Below, in pieces: positions 23,279-34,379 of a stretch of 64,000 nt of DNA (positions are counted from its first letter, which is position 1; each line of letters opens with the position of its first letter). A model generated the notes under the pieces. It worked only from the letters and a program-made list of their open reading frames with translations. It ran no database searches and had not been told where the DNA came from. The translations under genes were made by a program, and so were the position numbers. The stretch covers positions 124,001-188,000 of the forward strand of contig MU863930.1 of the NCBI GenBank assembly GCA_033296885.1. The letters run 5' to 3'. The DNA comes from Triangularia verruculosa. Lineage: Eukaryota; Ascomycota; Sordariomycetes; Sordariales; Podosporaceae.

Positions 23279-24338
23279 CTCCGCGACTTTGGCCGCCTTA
23301 GCAGGCGAGTTGTGGGTGAGGAGCTCGGGCAGCGCTGCAGATGCTTCTCATGAGGGGGCTGGTGGTGTAGAAAACAAACGCTTGGCTTTTTAGGCCAAAG
23401 AAATAATTGTACAGAAGAAACAAATACAGAGCAGCAGCTGTGTTGATGAGAAGCAGAAACACGGCTGATAAAATATCCTCGAGGGACATGCGAATCCCCA
23501 GCACTTGAGGATTCTCTGCTTGCATGCGGTGTTCAACCAGACAGAGGTCATGAGTAAGGGTGTCTCCGGGGCGACAAGAGGTGCTGAATGGGCGGACTTT
23601 CCCCGTGGGGAAACACCAAGAGCTATTTCATCATGACCCCAGATACTGGCAGTTTGAGGAACACTAGCCAACTAAGCAGAAAGGTAAATAATACGAGGTA
23701 CTCCGCTTGGAGCGGTGCCATGGATTCGACACTTGGTAAAAGGCTTCTCCGGATAACTGAGTCGAGAGTACCAATATATGGTGATCCCGGCCGATGGGCT
23801 GGCTGGGGGTAGCAAAGGGTTGGAATAACTAAGTAAAGCGAGCGCTCAAGTAAGGCCTGAAGAGGGGGCTTCAGATGGTGAACCATTGCAGACGGGAAAC
23901 AAGACTGAGTCGGCAATTGGGAAAGCTGTTGCGAGAGAAAGTGAAGCCAAAGGCACCAGCCGCTCGGCCGAGACAAGCGTTCGTTCCGACAGTCCCATCT
24001 CGGAGCCTTGGGTTGGGGAAAGAGGACTGAGGTCAATTCACACACCACGCTAAGGCTTACCTTAATTTGACCTCGGCCATATCTGCCCGGACCTGACTGG
24101 CGAGACAAATCTTGATAACAAAGAACTTCTTCATAATAGCCCAACCAAATCAGCGCTTTTACCTCACCCAATCCATTCCCGTCCAGTCCAATCCATCTAT
24201 GTCAAGTTCCAGTCCAGATTCCACTCGACCACCAAGAAAAAAAGAAAAACAACGTATATTTACGTACATGGAAAGAAATCGTCATAACTTCATGCTCTCA
24301 TCATGTTCATGATCATCACAATCACCACCCATCAACCC
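23279..24338. other. Intergenic, promoter of the secreted-protein gene and 3' flank of the DUF8035 gene
   Basis: About 1.06 kb between two minus-strand genes. No open frame with family features is present, and no RNA gene is seen. The segment next to 23278 must hold the promoter of the secreted-protein gene. Confidence 0.4.
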
Positions 24339-27134
24339 CTAGTCCCTATCTCTCCTCTCCCGGTACGACCGCCTTGACTTTCCGCCATACTCCTCGTCAT
24401 CGTCTGACTCGTACCGATGACTGCGATGCCGGTCCCGGCGGTCATCATCATCCCGATCCCGTCTGCTATGCTGACGGTGTCTCTTTTTCTTGTCATCATC
24501 CTCATTCTTGTCATCGTCTTTTCCCTTCTCTGCTTCATACTCTTTCCGACGACGCTCTATAAAGTCAAAGTCCTCTGTCAGCAAACTGCTATCACTGAAA
24601 TTATCACTGCTTGTGTCATTATCAAAAGGGTGAGTACCTCTCAGTGTAGCCGTGGCATCAGCGTACGCCTGAATCTCCTCCTTGCTCAGCACCCTCAGCA
24701 CGATGACGAAGTCGTCTCGAACTTCAAATCTCTCCTTGCCAATGGTGAGGGCCTCGGGGTTGACCATCTTCCGGCTGATTTTGGTCCACCTCGCCCCAGG
24801 AGGTACATTAGCCTTGGTCTTGTCGTCCTTGTGGGGCGCGACACCCTCTCTGACCGGGTTAGGCTCCTCGGGAAACTTGGGCTTGGGCTGCTTGAGGATA
24901 CCCTTGATGGGCTTCTTTTCAGCCTCCTTCTCCTTGGGAGGGTCGACGACGCGAACAGTTCTGTCGGCCGAGGATGCAGGGGTAATCTCGCCGCTGCTAC
25001 TGCGGGAGTCGTCCTTGACAACCATGGCGGCCGAGTCGTCTTCGCGGTCACGCTTGTCGACCGGTGACGGTCTCCGCTCCGGTGAGTGCTCTCTCCCGAC
25101 AGGAATTTCAGACTTGGAGGAGCCTGTCTTGTCCTTCTCTTCCGTCTCGGCCAGCTTGGCCTTGAGCTCAGCCAGGCCGGCCGTGTCGTTCGGATTGAAG
25201 GACGAAGCCCTGGGCCGGCGACGGATTGGTCTAGTCTTTCCATCCTCTTCCCGGTCTGCTGGAATAGGTACATTATCAGCACCGGCCTTGGTGTCATTCT
25301 CGGGTCTCTTGCGGTCAGGCTCAATCTGTGACACCGGCTCGTTGCGAGAAGCTCTGTCACGTTCCCTTTCGCGCTCCCTATCGCGATCCCTGTCGCGGTC
25401 CCTCTCGCGCTCTCTTTCACGCTCCCTTTCGCGGTCTCTATCCCGCTCTCGCTCCCTCTCCCTCTCCCTCTCTCGGTCTCTGTCGCGATCTCTGTCACGC
25501 TCCCGTTCTCTATCTCTTTCACGGTCGCGGTCCTTCGGATGATCCACAATTTCAAAGTCCTCGTCCCCGAGAAGAGGTTCCTTGCGGGGAGGCCTGGTGT
25601 AGGTGGATTCGGAGTCACCGTATCTGCGGCGCTCGTCTTCCTCGTCTCTATATCTCCTCGATGGCGAATCGTTCTTGTCATCTTTCCTGCTTTGCATTGC
25701 AGCCCCGATACCAAGGGAAGCCGCTGCGATGCCGATTCCGGCAGCAAGTGGATCGACCTTGTCTTTCCGGCCAGCGTGATCACGCTCCTCTTCCGAGGGC
25801 GGTGACCTGTCGTGCCTTCTTCTTTCTCTGTCGTAATCGTCTTCAATCGCATACTCATGGTCACGATCCCGGCGATCTCGCCGGTCTCGATCATCATATT
25901 CGCGTCGGACGACTTCGAGGTCCTCATCTGATCTCCGCCTTACCTCACGATCACCATAGTCCCGGCGTGGCTCCCGGCGGCGGTCGTCCTGGTAGGTTCT
26001 GTCAGGAGGACGACGGGGCTCTTCGAGGCCTGAGTCTACACGGATGCCGAACCCTCTGTTGGCGACATCATCCTGGAAGTATCCCCGGTCACGATCGAAG
26101 TCGTCGTAGTAATCGTCATAGTGGCCAGAGCGAGGAGGGCCATTCTCAAGAAGGTTAAGAGGGCGGGTGCTGGGGACACCATGTGGTTCAGACATGGGAC
26201 TGCCAGGCGGACCCTCAATAGCCAGGCCGGATCGTCTGGCATCTGGGGCACTAGGCATGCGGACTCCAGCGCCATCGTAGATTCCACCTGCTGCTGGCAT
26301 TGTTGGGGCTCTGTTGATCTTGTCGAGGCCCCAGGTTGTGGGCGGCGGGCCTGCGCGAACACGCCTGCCCTCATTTTGCTCGTAGGGACGGCCCAAGGCC
26401 AGGTCGGTACTGACGCTGACGGTGGGGCGGTAGTATCGGTCGAGGCTTTCTCGCCTTCTGCGTGGCCGGTCGTGTTCTAGATCGTAGCGAGCAAGCTCAC
26501 TTGGCTTGGTGTACTCGAATCCGTTATCCTCGTAGTCGACTGTGTTGGGACGGGGAGGCCCAGAGTAGACGGGACGGGTTCGGTAGGGGTCTCCTCCACC
26601 TCTGGGAAGCCTATCTGTTTCCGTCCTCTCCTTCAGACGGCGGTATTCATCATCGTCCATGGCGGCGCTGAAGGGAACAGGGCCCCCAGTGCGGCCCCGG
26701 TTGGCAGAGACGGCGGGCTGTGTATAATATTGACCTTCGTCGCTGGATCGGTAGGGGTCACGCGAGTCTCGTGAGGGGCTGTTGGACCTAGGGGCAGCGG
26801 GAGGGTGCTTCGTGGTGACAATGATCGGCCGTTTATTTGCGGGATCGATAATTCGGGGCTCACGAGCGCCGTCCTTGACGCTGGTACTCCTCGTAATGGG
26901 TTCCTTTCTCACGGCATAGGAAGTGGCGCTCACAGGAACGGCGGCAGGGCGGTAGTCGTCGGATGGCCTCATTAAACCCTCATGGTGGGATGCTGTCATG
27001 CTATGGATGTCACCACTGTAGAGAGGATAGCCCGGACTGTGTGTCACAGGCAATGAAGCTCGCGCTGGATTGTACATGGGAGGGGAGCGTCTTCCCACAG
27101 CGCCAGAATAGCGGTATCTGGCTGGGTCGGCCAT
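24339..27134 (-). CDS. Arg/Asp/Glu-rich nuclear-type protein with C-terminal DUF8035 domain
   Basis: ATG at 27134, stop at 24339-24341. The frame is open for 931 codons, but the likely message removes an 81-nt intron (24557-24637) to give 904 residues. The protein is mostly disordered: Pro/Ser/Arg-rich N-terminus, many PxYxR motifs, a pure RERERDRD-type block at about residues 525-598, then Lys/Pro-rich linkers (KGILKQPKPKFPEEP). The conserved segment PPGARWTKISRKMVNPEAL ... ERFEVRDDFVIVLRVLSKEE at about residues 770-820 matches the fungal DUF8035 pattern, whose function is unknown. The tail is Arg/Asp/His-rich. RD/RE repeats are typical of RNA-processing or nuclear-speckle proteins, so an RNA-related role is a guess. 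Splicing the 81-nt intron yields the smoother junction LRERRRKEYEAEK. Confidence 0.75.
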   Translation of the reverse strand: MADPARYRYSGAVGRRSPPMYNPARASLPVTHSPGYPLYSGDIHSMTASHHEGLMRPSDDYRPAAVPVSATSYAVRKEPITRSTSVKDGAREPRIIDPANKRPIIVTTKHPPAAPRSNSPSRDSRDPYRSSDEGQYYTQPAVSANRGRTGGPVPFSAAMDDDEYRRLKERTETDRLPRGGGDPYRTRPVYSGPPRPNTVDYEDNGFEYTKPSELARYDLEHDRPRRRRESLDRYYRPTVSVSTDLALGRPYEQNEGRRVRAGPPPTTWGLDKINRAPTMPAAGGIYDGAGVRMPSAPDARRSGLAIEGPPGSPMSEPHGVPSTRPLNLLENGPPRSGHYDDYYDDFDRDRGYFQDDVANRGFGIRVDSGLEEPRRPPDRTYQDDRRREPRRDYGDREVRRRSDEDLEVVRREYDDRDRRDRRDRDHEYAIEDDYDRERRRHDRSPPSEEERDHAGRKDKVDPLAAGIGIAAASLGIGAAMQSRKDDKNDSPSRRYRDEEDERRRYGDSESTYTRPPRKEPLLGDEDFEIVDHPKDRDRERDRERERDRDRDRDRERERERERERDRDRERERERERERDRDRDRDRERERERDRASRNEPVSQIEPDRKRPENDTKAGADNVPIPADREEDGKTRPIRRRPRASSFNPNDTAGLAELKAKLAETEEKDKTGSSKSEIPVGREHSPERRPSPVDKRDREDDSAAMVVKDDSRSSSGEITPASSADRTVRVVDPPKEKEAEKKPIKGILKQPKPKFPEEPNPVREGVAPHKDDKTKANVPPGARWTKISRKMVNPEALTIGKERFEVRDDFVIVLRVLSKEEIQAYADATATLRGTHPFDNDTSSDNFSDSSLLTEDFDFIERRRKEYEAEKGKDDDKNEDDDKKKRHRQHSRRDRDDDDRRDRHRSHRYESDDDEEYGGKSRRSYRERRDRD
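24557..24637 (-). other. In-frame 81-nt intron (3n, no stop) in the DUF8035 gene
   Basis: On the minus strand the segment starts GTACTC at 24637 and ends TTTATAG at 24557, with a CTGAC branch motif about 25 nt before the end. Its length is divisible by three and it contains no stop, so retention gives a 27-residue insert (GTHPFDNDTSSDN...). Removal joins LR to ERRRKEYE. Confidence 0.6.
25325..25545 (-). repeat. Arg-Glu/Arg-Asp codon repeat block
   Basis: The coding strand consists of alternating CGC/CGT/AGG-type Arg codons with GAG/GAC codons for more than 70 residues. The opposite strand correspondingly reads as a Ser/Arg/Leu repeat. It is a low-complexity protein-coding repeat and prone to length change. 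Confidence 0.8.
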
Positions 27135-30100
27135 TTTGTTGTTGCTAGCAGGTAGGATCCCACCAGTAATGTCGAGTACAAAGCGATTGAATCAATGAGG
27201 GATATCTTCCAACACACGTCCAGACAGAGCTCTGGCAAAAGGCGGTGGAACAAATGAGGGGAAGGTTGAAAAGAAACAGGCAAGTCAATGGAGGGACGGT
27301 ATCAGGTGTGTGTGGCCGTCTATCTCTCTCCAGGCTGCCCGTCGGGGGCGCAGCGTAAGCTGGTGGGAAGAGAGGAGACCTCCGTCGGAGGTGTGCGCAG
27401 GCGGGGTTATTGCTCAGAAAGTGTGCGCGCGATGTGTGTGTGAGTGATGGCGGGGTTCTCTTCTCGACGATGTAAGCGTGCCCCTCCTACTTATCCAGAT
27501 ACGCCCTGGCCCTGGTCGGTAACGCACGCAGCTTGCTCCCACAGACGTTGGTGGAAGACTCGAGCAGGTGTTGTTCCCACGACAGCAAGCCAAGCTCGAT
27601 CAAAATGCGGATTCCTGCTGATTGGATGTCAGAGAGGAGACGGTGAGGAAAAAGAGGGCGGACGAGTGGTGTTCCGGCGCCGTGGGGTCGCAGTACAGGC
27701 CTCTCAGCAAAGCAGACGGTCCGTGGGGTAATTCATTCGATTCGACTGTTCTGGGGACGATGTTTGTATTGATCGAATGAGAGGCTCTTCCGTTATATGA
27801 CCCGGGTCATCTGTGTCTTCTTGCTGTGTGCTTCCAGGGAATGCAACCAAGGTGGGGTGCCCGTGTCTGCCTGATGCCAGTCGCCAGCCCAATCCTCTGT
27901 CCTCTCCCTTCACAGGCCGAGTTGCCTTCTTGGTCACCTTGTGTTGCCCCACACCTTGTACACTTGATCGCTGAGAGGAGGCGACGAGGCTGTGACCGGA
28001 TGTGACAGCCTACACAACCGATGCTGGATGAGCTGAAGCTGTACTGCAAGTGTTGCATATAGTCAATATTCGCAATCAGCCGTGGGACGAGGCAATATGG
28101 CAACTTTGTCAGTAGCCGGGCGCGCAGGGAGTAAAATGCCGGCTGCCGTGGACGAGGAACTTCCAGGTTGGGAACAGGTCCCGGTTGGCTCGTCTCACAC
28201 ATGGCTAGCTTCCCTGACGAAGTTGCCCGTTCTCTTTGCCTTTGGACTACGATGGAAGCTGCAGCACATGGCGCGTATTCCCCCTTGGGCACGACCTGAT
28301 GGAATTCCACGGGTGCCGGAGACCCAGAGTTCAACGAGTCTCGCAGTTTGCCTGCCCTATGTGTGGACCCCGACCGGGGGCACTGTTTCGAAACAGCCAT
28401 TGATTGGCCAGGACACCATCAGGTGGTCAAAGCTTCGCAGGTGAAGAGATGACGTTTGGACCCTCTCTGGTGTCGTCGACGACGTCTCGTGGTTGATGGA
28501 GCCTGAAATAGTTCTTCTTTGCATCACGAGCAGTTGCGATTACCTGAGAATAACTCCATGCCTGTTTGATTTTTTGCCGCATCCATGGGAAGATCACCAT
28601 GACGCACCTAGGGTCCAGCGATCCACACTCAATACAAGTGCTCTCTCAGCAGCCTCACCGTCGTCACTCACCGTCGACCTCACCTCGGTACAGTACGAAT
28701 CAAAAAATGCACAAGTGGCAAACTTTACACAGACTCTGGTGACGAGTTATGCAGTAGTACCCAGCTCTTGTTTCACTGCATTCCATTAGCACCAATTGCT
28801 CCTGCACAGCACACACTCGAGATGCAGGAATTCCGGTTTCTCTGCTGTTTTTTACTTCCCTTTCGCTAACAGCTATCGAGCAGATCACATCGACCCGGCA
28901 GCCGACAGCCGATAATCGCCAGGCATTGATTAGTCAATCGCTGGTCTCCCTCTCACACCCCCTACTCAGGTACCAAATTGTCTTCCATCCTCCCGCACCA
29001 GAGATGGCACGCATGGCCGTCGTCAGAAACCATCAAATACCAAAATCAGGGTAGCATCACAAGCGTTTGCTCTCCGCCACCAAAGTAGCCAGTAATTCCA
29101 CACCAAGACCATCTTGGGGGCATTGGGCATCTACGACACACCCACGGTTCCATTTCCATTTCAACCCAACCCAATTAGTCAAATCATGATCGGTCCCGTG
29201 ATGCTTTCGACTGGCTCCTCAGTCCCATCCCGTCCCGCCCGCCAGGGGCGTCTAACGATGTATTCAAGCAAGAAAGTATGGCTTGCTCCAGTCCGATTGG
29301 CATAATGGGACGCGATTGCAGCTCGGGAGGGAGCGCTCTCTCCACTCGCACGTGGAAAGGTGATGTGATGTTGCTATTGACCAGTGTCAGCGATATACCA
29401 CTCTCAACCTTCCAGCAATTCCGAGCTGTCAGACCGCGGGAAGCGGGGAGATGAGACGACGGGAGCGAGGTGGTGGTGGGGGGGCCCGAGTAAGCGGTGG
29501 TCGCAGACGGAATATTCACTTCCCTTGCCCATACCCCTTTCTTTTCTCGAACCTGCGCTCTCGTCACTCCACCCGCCCGCGATTGCATACATCGAAGCGC
29601 GGTATGTCCGACTGGGCAACGGCATGTTGTCCTTGGCAATTCGTGTGGCAGCCAAGTGGGGGGTTGCCCAGCACGGGATGTTTATACATAAGGCCTGTTA
29701 AAGCTGTATGGACCTGATTTATGTACTTCTTGTACGTAAACGCTACCCTCCTAGTGTTAGGCAAGCGCAAAAGCTTCAACTAGATAAGCTGTTGTTATTG
29801 TGTTGGTAGGATGGCAAGTGTCACAGGCACAGCTCCAGACAGGGAGCACAACCTTAGACCTAGGGCTGTGACCCAGTGGTGGCCATCTCGGTCATGAAAA
29901 GGGCAAGCGGGCACATTGATTGTGTTCTACCTGGGAGCCACCGATTCTGTAAAGGCTCAGCCGTCTTGGAACAGCCTTATGGCAATCACAATATGACAGA
30001 CGTACTCTTCACCGTATTCTCGCGTTGCGGCACGGCGTGCCCTCTTGATATTCAGGCATCATTCTCTGTCTCTCGTTACTTTGCTGAGTCGTGCCCGAGT

Positions 30101-33100
30101 GGCAATATTCGGACTGATCCAAGGTAGAGACCAAGAGTTGATATGCCTAATACATAGAGGAGCATATGCAGTCATCTTGTCGCAGCCATGGACAGATCGA
30201 GTACCACATGCACAGGTGGTTGGTGGCTCGCACAGGAACGACCGCACAGCATACCTATCCTTCGTCGATGCCTTCCCTGAGTTGCCAACCAGACGAGACC
30301 AAGAATACACACACTCACCGCCGGCACATGCAATCGTAAAAACTCTTCACGGCCGGTCAAGGCAGGCGCCTGGTCAGGGTTTCATCCCTCGTGCACTCGC
30401 TGTTTCATATTGGACAGCCAGCCCGAGGTGCCTGCCAACGCAACAGTAAGGAGGAGTAACTTGATGTTGTTCTTGAGACCGGTCAACTGAAAATTGGTCA
30501 GGAGTTTGGCCCAACTGAGGCTGTCCTATCCTCTTGCTTTCCGAACATAGCCATGCTTTCTAGAACATGATATGGTAGCCCAATCCCACACGTCCTTGTT
30601 GACACCATGATGACAAGAGCCGATGCCAGATCTCGGTCCGCGTCGAGGGGTGACTACCTGGTATTTCAAAGGCAATGTGGCAAGCCATCGACCAAGCAAA
30701 CACAATCTAATGTTCAGCGAGAGACCTCACAGTCCGGTTGTCTCCGATCAGATTGTCGTCTCCACAAGCATGAGGTAGCCCCGACCACATCCCCGTCGGA
30801 AGAAAGCATTCAATCGAGACTGACTATGACAGCTCAAACAACAACCAGACACTTCCGTCCAAGATCGGATAGCCCGATCAAGCCATTGCCACCACAGTCA
30901 CAAAACAGCCAGCCCTGGTCTCTGTCGGAGCAAACTCTCTAGATAGCTAGCTAGTGTCGCAAGATCACAGCCCAACAACCAGGACACACTGCCGGAGATC
31001 ACGTCCGACCATCCGGGCAACCCCCATCAGATCCTCAACTATCATCAAACCTGAGCCCTCTGCAAGATCAGTTATGTACTACCAGATCAGACCGGCCCAC
31101 AGCCACCGACGAACGCAATATCCCGTCCTCTTCTCCATCACCGCCTCTCTCTAACCAAAGCAGGCAGCCAAAAACACAACCGCAGGAGTAGCACGAAACC
31201 CATCCCCCCATTTTCATCCAGCTTTCCTACCTAACTCACATTAGGTCGCTGTCCCTTTGGCCAAAACGGCCCTGCAGCCCACACCACAAAAGCCCACCTA
31301 GCTGCCTGTGTACCCGATCTCACCGCAGAAAATAGTATCCCATCCGCCTTACCTAGGCAAAGTAGGTAGAACAAAACATCCCCATTTCTCTCAACATCCT
31401 TCCCACGCCGTTTCGTGTTCCTGCCCGCGGCAAGATATTTATCTACTCCAGGTACCCAGGTTGAGTGTGACTGCCACACACACAGCCCCTCACAAATAGT
31501 GTAAAACAAAAACAATCGTGACCGAGTGGGGCTTTTCCCTCGGTTTAGCCTCCGAGGGGCTCTGTTGTGCTTTTTTGAGAGGGTTGTAACACATAATGAT
31601 GGATTTCGGTGTCTAAGGTACCTGAGATAGGTAGGCTGGAGAATGTTTGTTTACGGTCTTCTTTTTCGCCTTGGCCACGGTGTGACGGGCGTTTTTTTTT
31701 TTTGGTTTGGGTTACCTGACCGTCGGCCGAGAGGATTGATGGCAGGTTTATCACCAGGGTTTGTGTCACTAGTCGATGTTGTTGAGATTTCTACATTCGG
31801 TGTCGCCCATCAGCAGGTTGAGATGCTATGGTGTCAACTGAGGTGCCGTGCATTCTATCTAGCAAAAGAAATAACCAGTTGGCTTTGGTTGTTGCAAAGC
31901 AACTGTAGGCCTTATTTTCTTGGAAGAATAAAATGTGATAAAAGATTCCATCCGGCTGCTTGTATTGCTCCTTGGAACATGAAGTCAGATGAGAGATTCT
32001 GGATGCAGATGCCTCGGCTGCTCCCGTTGCTTCAGGTATACCGTGCTCAACTGGGGAAAAACTTGAGGATGGGGATAGAGAGAGAGAGACCTACAGTATT
32101 ATCTGAGGATGGGGGCGAGGTATCAATTGCTAAACAAAGGGAGACATCTCAACCACAGAAGAATATTCAGTGAAAATAAGCCGGTACTAAAAAGCCAGCG
32201 CCAACAATTGGGATACACCTCTGAACAAAGTACACTGTGTTGCCGTCTGTATTCATGTTTACTTCAACTTGGGTGACTACCTTACCAATCAGCCAGTTAA
32301 CAGCAGCTAGGTACCTGGCGATGTGCCAGTATTCCGTTTCAGTTCTTATCAGATGAGATCCCGGACAACATAAACTAACCCATCGCTGGCTGGTATGTAG
32401 ATATCTCCAACAAGTCTTATGGTCAGTCTTGCGGCCAACGCCCCTGAAGGCCAACATCAATAGCAAGTGGGGATGGACGGTCACTATAAAGATTTCAGAT
32501 AAAATCGGATTAAAAGAGCAAATGACATAAACATGTAGATGATCTACCTTGGTAAGTCGGCAATCCATAAGTACCTATCAAGTGCATACAAAAAAACCTA
32601 CACACAAAAATCTTGCAAGACTGCCACCCAAGTCATGTGATATAATCTCTTCAACATCCGTTTTCCATTCACAATATGTACTCTACCACAGTAAAAAAGA
32701 GCAACTGAGCAAGCCACAAAACTTCACACTGGAGATCAGGATTAGAGTCAGAAAATCGATAGAAATAATATGAATAGAAAACAAGACATCATTTCCATGC
32801 CTAAACACAAATTCCAACCGCCAAAACAACAGCACCTCCCACCATCCATGCCAGTGAGCAAACCACACCCGTCCGACACCTGAATCAAGGGATGTCTCTG
32901 AAACTACCTATTATGGCTGGCAAAAGGGATACTATAAGAATGGTAGGTAGGCTTGTATTTAGTGAGAAAACATGACTCAACAAACCTCAACAATTCGCCA
33001 GTCTTGCAATCGCGATCGCATCACCCACTGCCGTAAAAACAAACACCAACATCAACTTACCCGATACAGCAACAATGTAACAGCGTGTTGTGTCTTCTTC

Positions 33101-33598
33101 ACAACAAAAACTGCATGGTCGAACCAAAGACAAGGCATAACAGGCACAGCATCAATCACAACGTAACCAAAGTCCACACCATAACAAACAATCAAAATCG
33201 AGTCAGTGCAAGTCAGCAAAAGTCACATCACAAAGCATCACCAAAAAAAAGGTTTCTACTCCCATCATCATCATCCATTACAGATTCATATACACGGCCC
33301 TAGTACTAAAAAGAACATTTTGTGTCATGTTTTTGTTTCCCAAAAAAGCCCTTATCATAATATCCGAATCCCTCCTCCTCCTTTCCCTAAACAAATATCC
33401 AAACACACACTGAAATTTCTTTCCAATTCCCCAAAAAAATTATTACCCAATGAAGCCTCTCGGCAAATAAGACAATTAACCAAGAAACAACATTAGATAA
33501 AGAATTTTTTCATCGCGCGACGACCAACAAGATTTGCACAAAAAAAACACACAAGCCAAAAACAAGAGGTGTGTTGTCAGAGAAAACAAACCCCCGCT
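27135..33598. other. 6.5-kb gene-poor intergenic region
   Basis: Between the DUF8035 start and the hex1 stop I see no protein with family features. All open frames are under 200 codons, overlap antisense frames and read as random or low-complexity peptide. The part next to 27134 must carry the DUF8035 promoter. The last ~600 nt (about 33000-33598) is A-rich on the plus strand, that is T-rich on the hex1 sense strand, and fits the hex1 3' UTR. Two TACCTAGG/GGTACC motif copies lie near 31350 and 31620. I find no tRNA, no repeat family and no transposon. Confidence 0.5.
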
Positions 33599-34379
33599 TT
33601 AGAGGCGGGAGCCGTGGACAACCTTCATGTCGACGGCCATCTCGCGGCCGTGGTCGGTGACGACCAGGACGCGGACGGAGCCACGGCCAGACTCGAAAGC
33701 CTTCTGGAGGCGGTTCCAGAGGGAAGACTGGTCGATGACGGGGAGGTTCTGCTTGACGTCACCGGTCTCGGTCATGGCGACGATGGCGCCATCCTGCATG
33801 TCAAGGACGCGGTACTGCTTGAAGACGGGGCCGAGCATGGTCTGGACAACGACGCTGGGGGCGGGGTTGGACACGAAGCTGGACTCCTCATGGAGCTGCT
33901 TGGTGAAGAGGTCAACACCGAGGTAGCGGTGCTGGCCGGTGGCAGCAGAGGTGCTGATGCGGATGACCTGGCAGGGGCGGCCCTGGAGGATCAGGATGTC
34001 ACCGAGGCGGATGTGGTGGCAGGGGATGGTGACGGTGTTGGCGGCCTTCTCAGGGGCAGGGGCAGCAGCGGGGCCGCGGCGGACCGAAGAAACCTCAGCC
34101 TCGACGTGGCCTTGATGGTGGTGGTGGATCTTGTCAGCCAACTTGTGCAACTTGTTGTGGAGCTTGTTGTGAACCTCCTGGCGGATGGAGTGATAGCGGT
34201 CTGCGTTTGGTGGGCCATAGCGTGAGTACTCGCGCGCATGTTGACCACACTCGTGTGTCCATGGGGAGGGAGAGGGATGGCAACAAGGGGCACCACCAAA
34301 GAGGCAAACGCTAGAGTAGGGGGTAAGAAAGACAAGGAGGCTGGGATCAAAACTTACTGTCCTCATCGTAGTAACCCAT
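33599..34379 (-). CDS. hex1: HEX1, Woronin-body core protein (eIF5A-like), two alternative splice forms from ATG 34379
   Basis: HEX1 self-assembles inside peroxisome-derived Woronin bodies that plug septal pores after wounding; it is specific to filamentous ascomycetes. Exon 1 (34358-34379) encodes MGYYDED and ends at GTAAGT. Two acceptors then fit the phase. The CAG at 34203-34201 joins exon 33599-34200 for 207 residues. CAAG ending at 34111, 20 nt after a CTGAC branch motif, joins exon 33599-34110 for 177 residues, the usual length of the short form. The core runs from TVTIPCHHIRLGDILILQG to the C-terminal SRL, a PTS1 peroxisome signal. The 30 residues gained in the long form are Tyr/His/Lys-rich (RYHSIRQEVHNK, LHKLADK). 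The gene also has an open upstream extension (separate entry). It is normally very highly expressed. Confidence 0.93.

Noticed and set aside
24682..25542. 286-codon plus-strand frame rich in Ser/Leu/Arg
   Set aside because: It is the complement of the RE/RD repeat in the DUF8035 gene, a codon-composition shadow.
33569..34225. 218-codon plus-strand frame opposite hex1
   Set aside because: It is antisense to a highly conserved, codon-biased gene; a typical shadow of strong GC3 bias.
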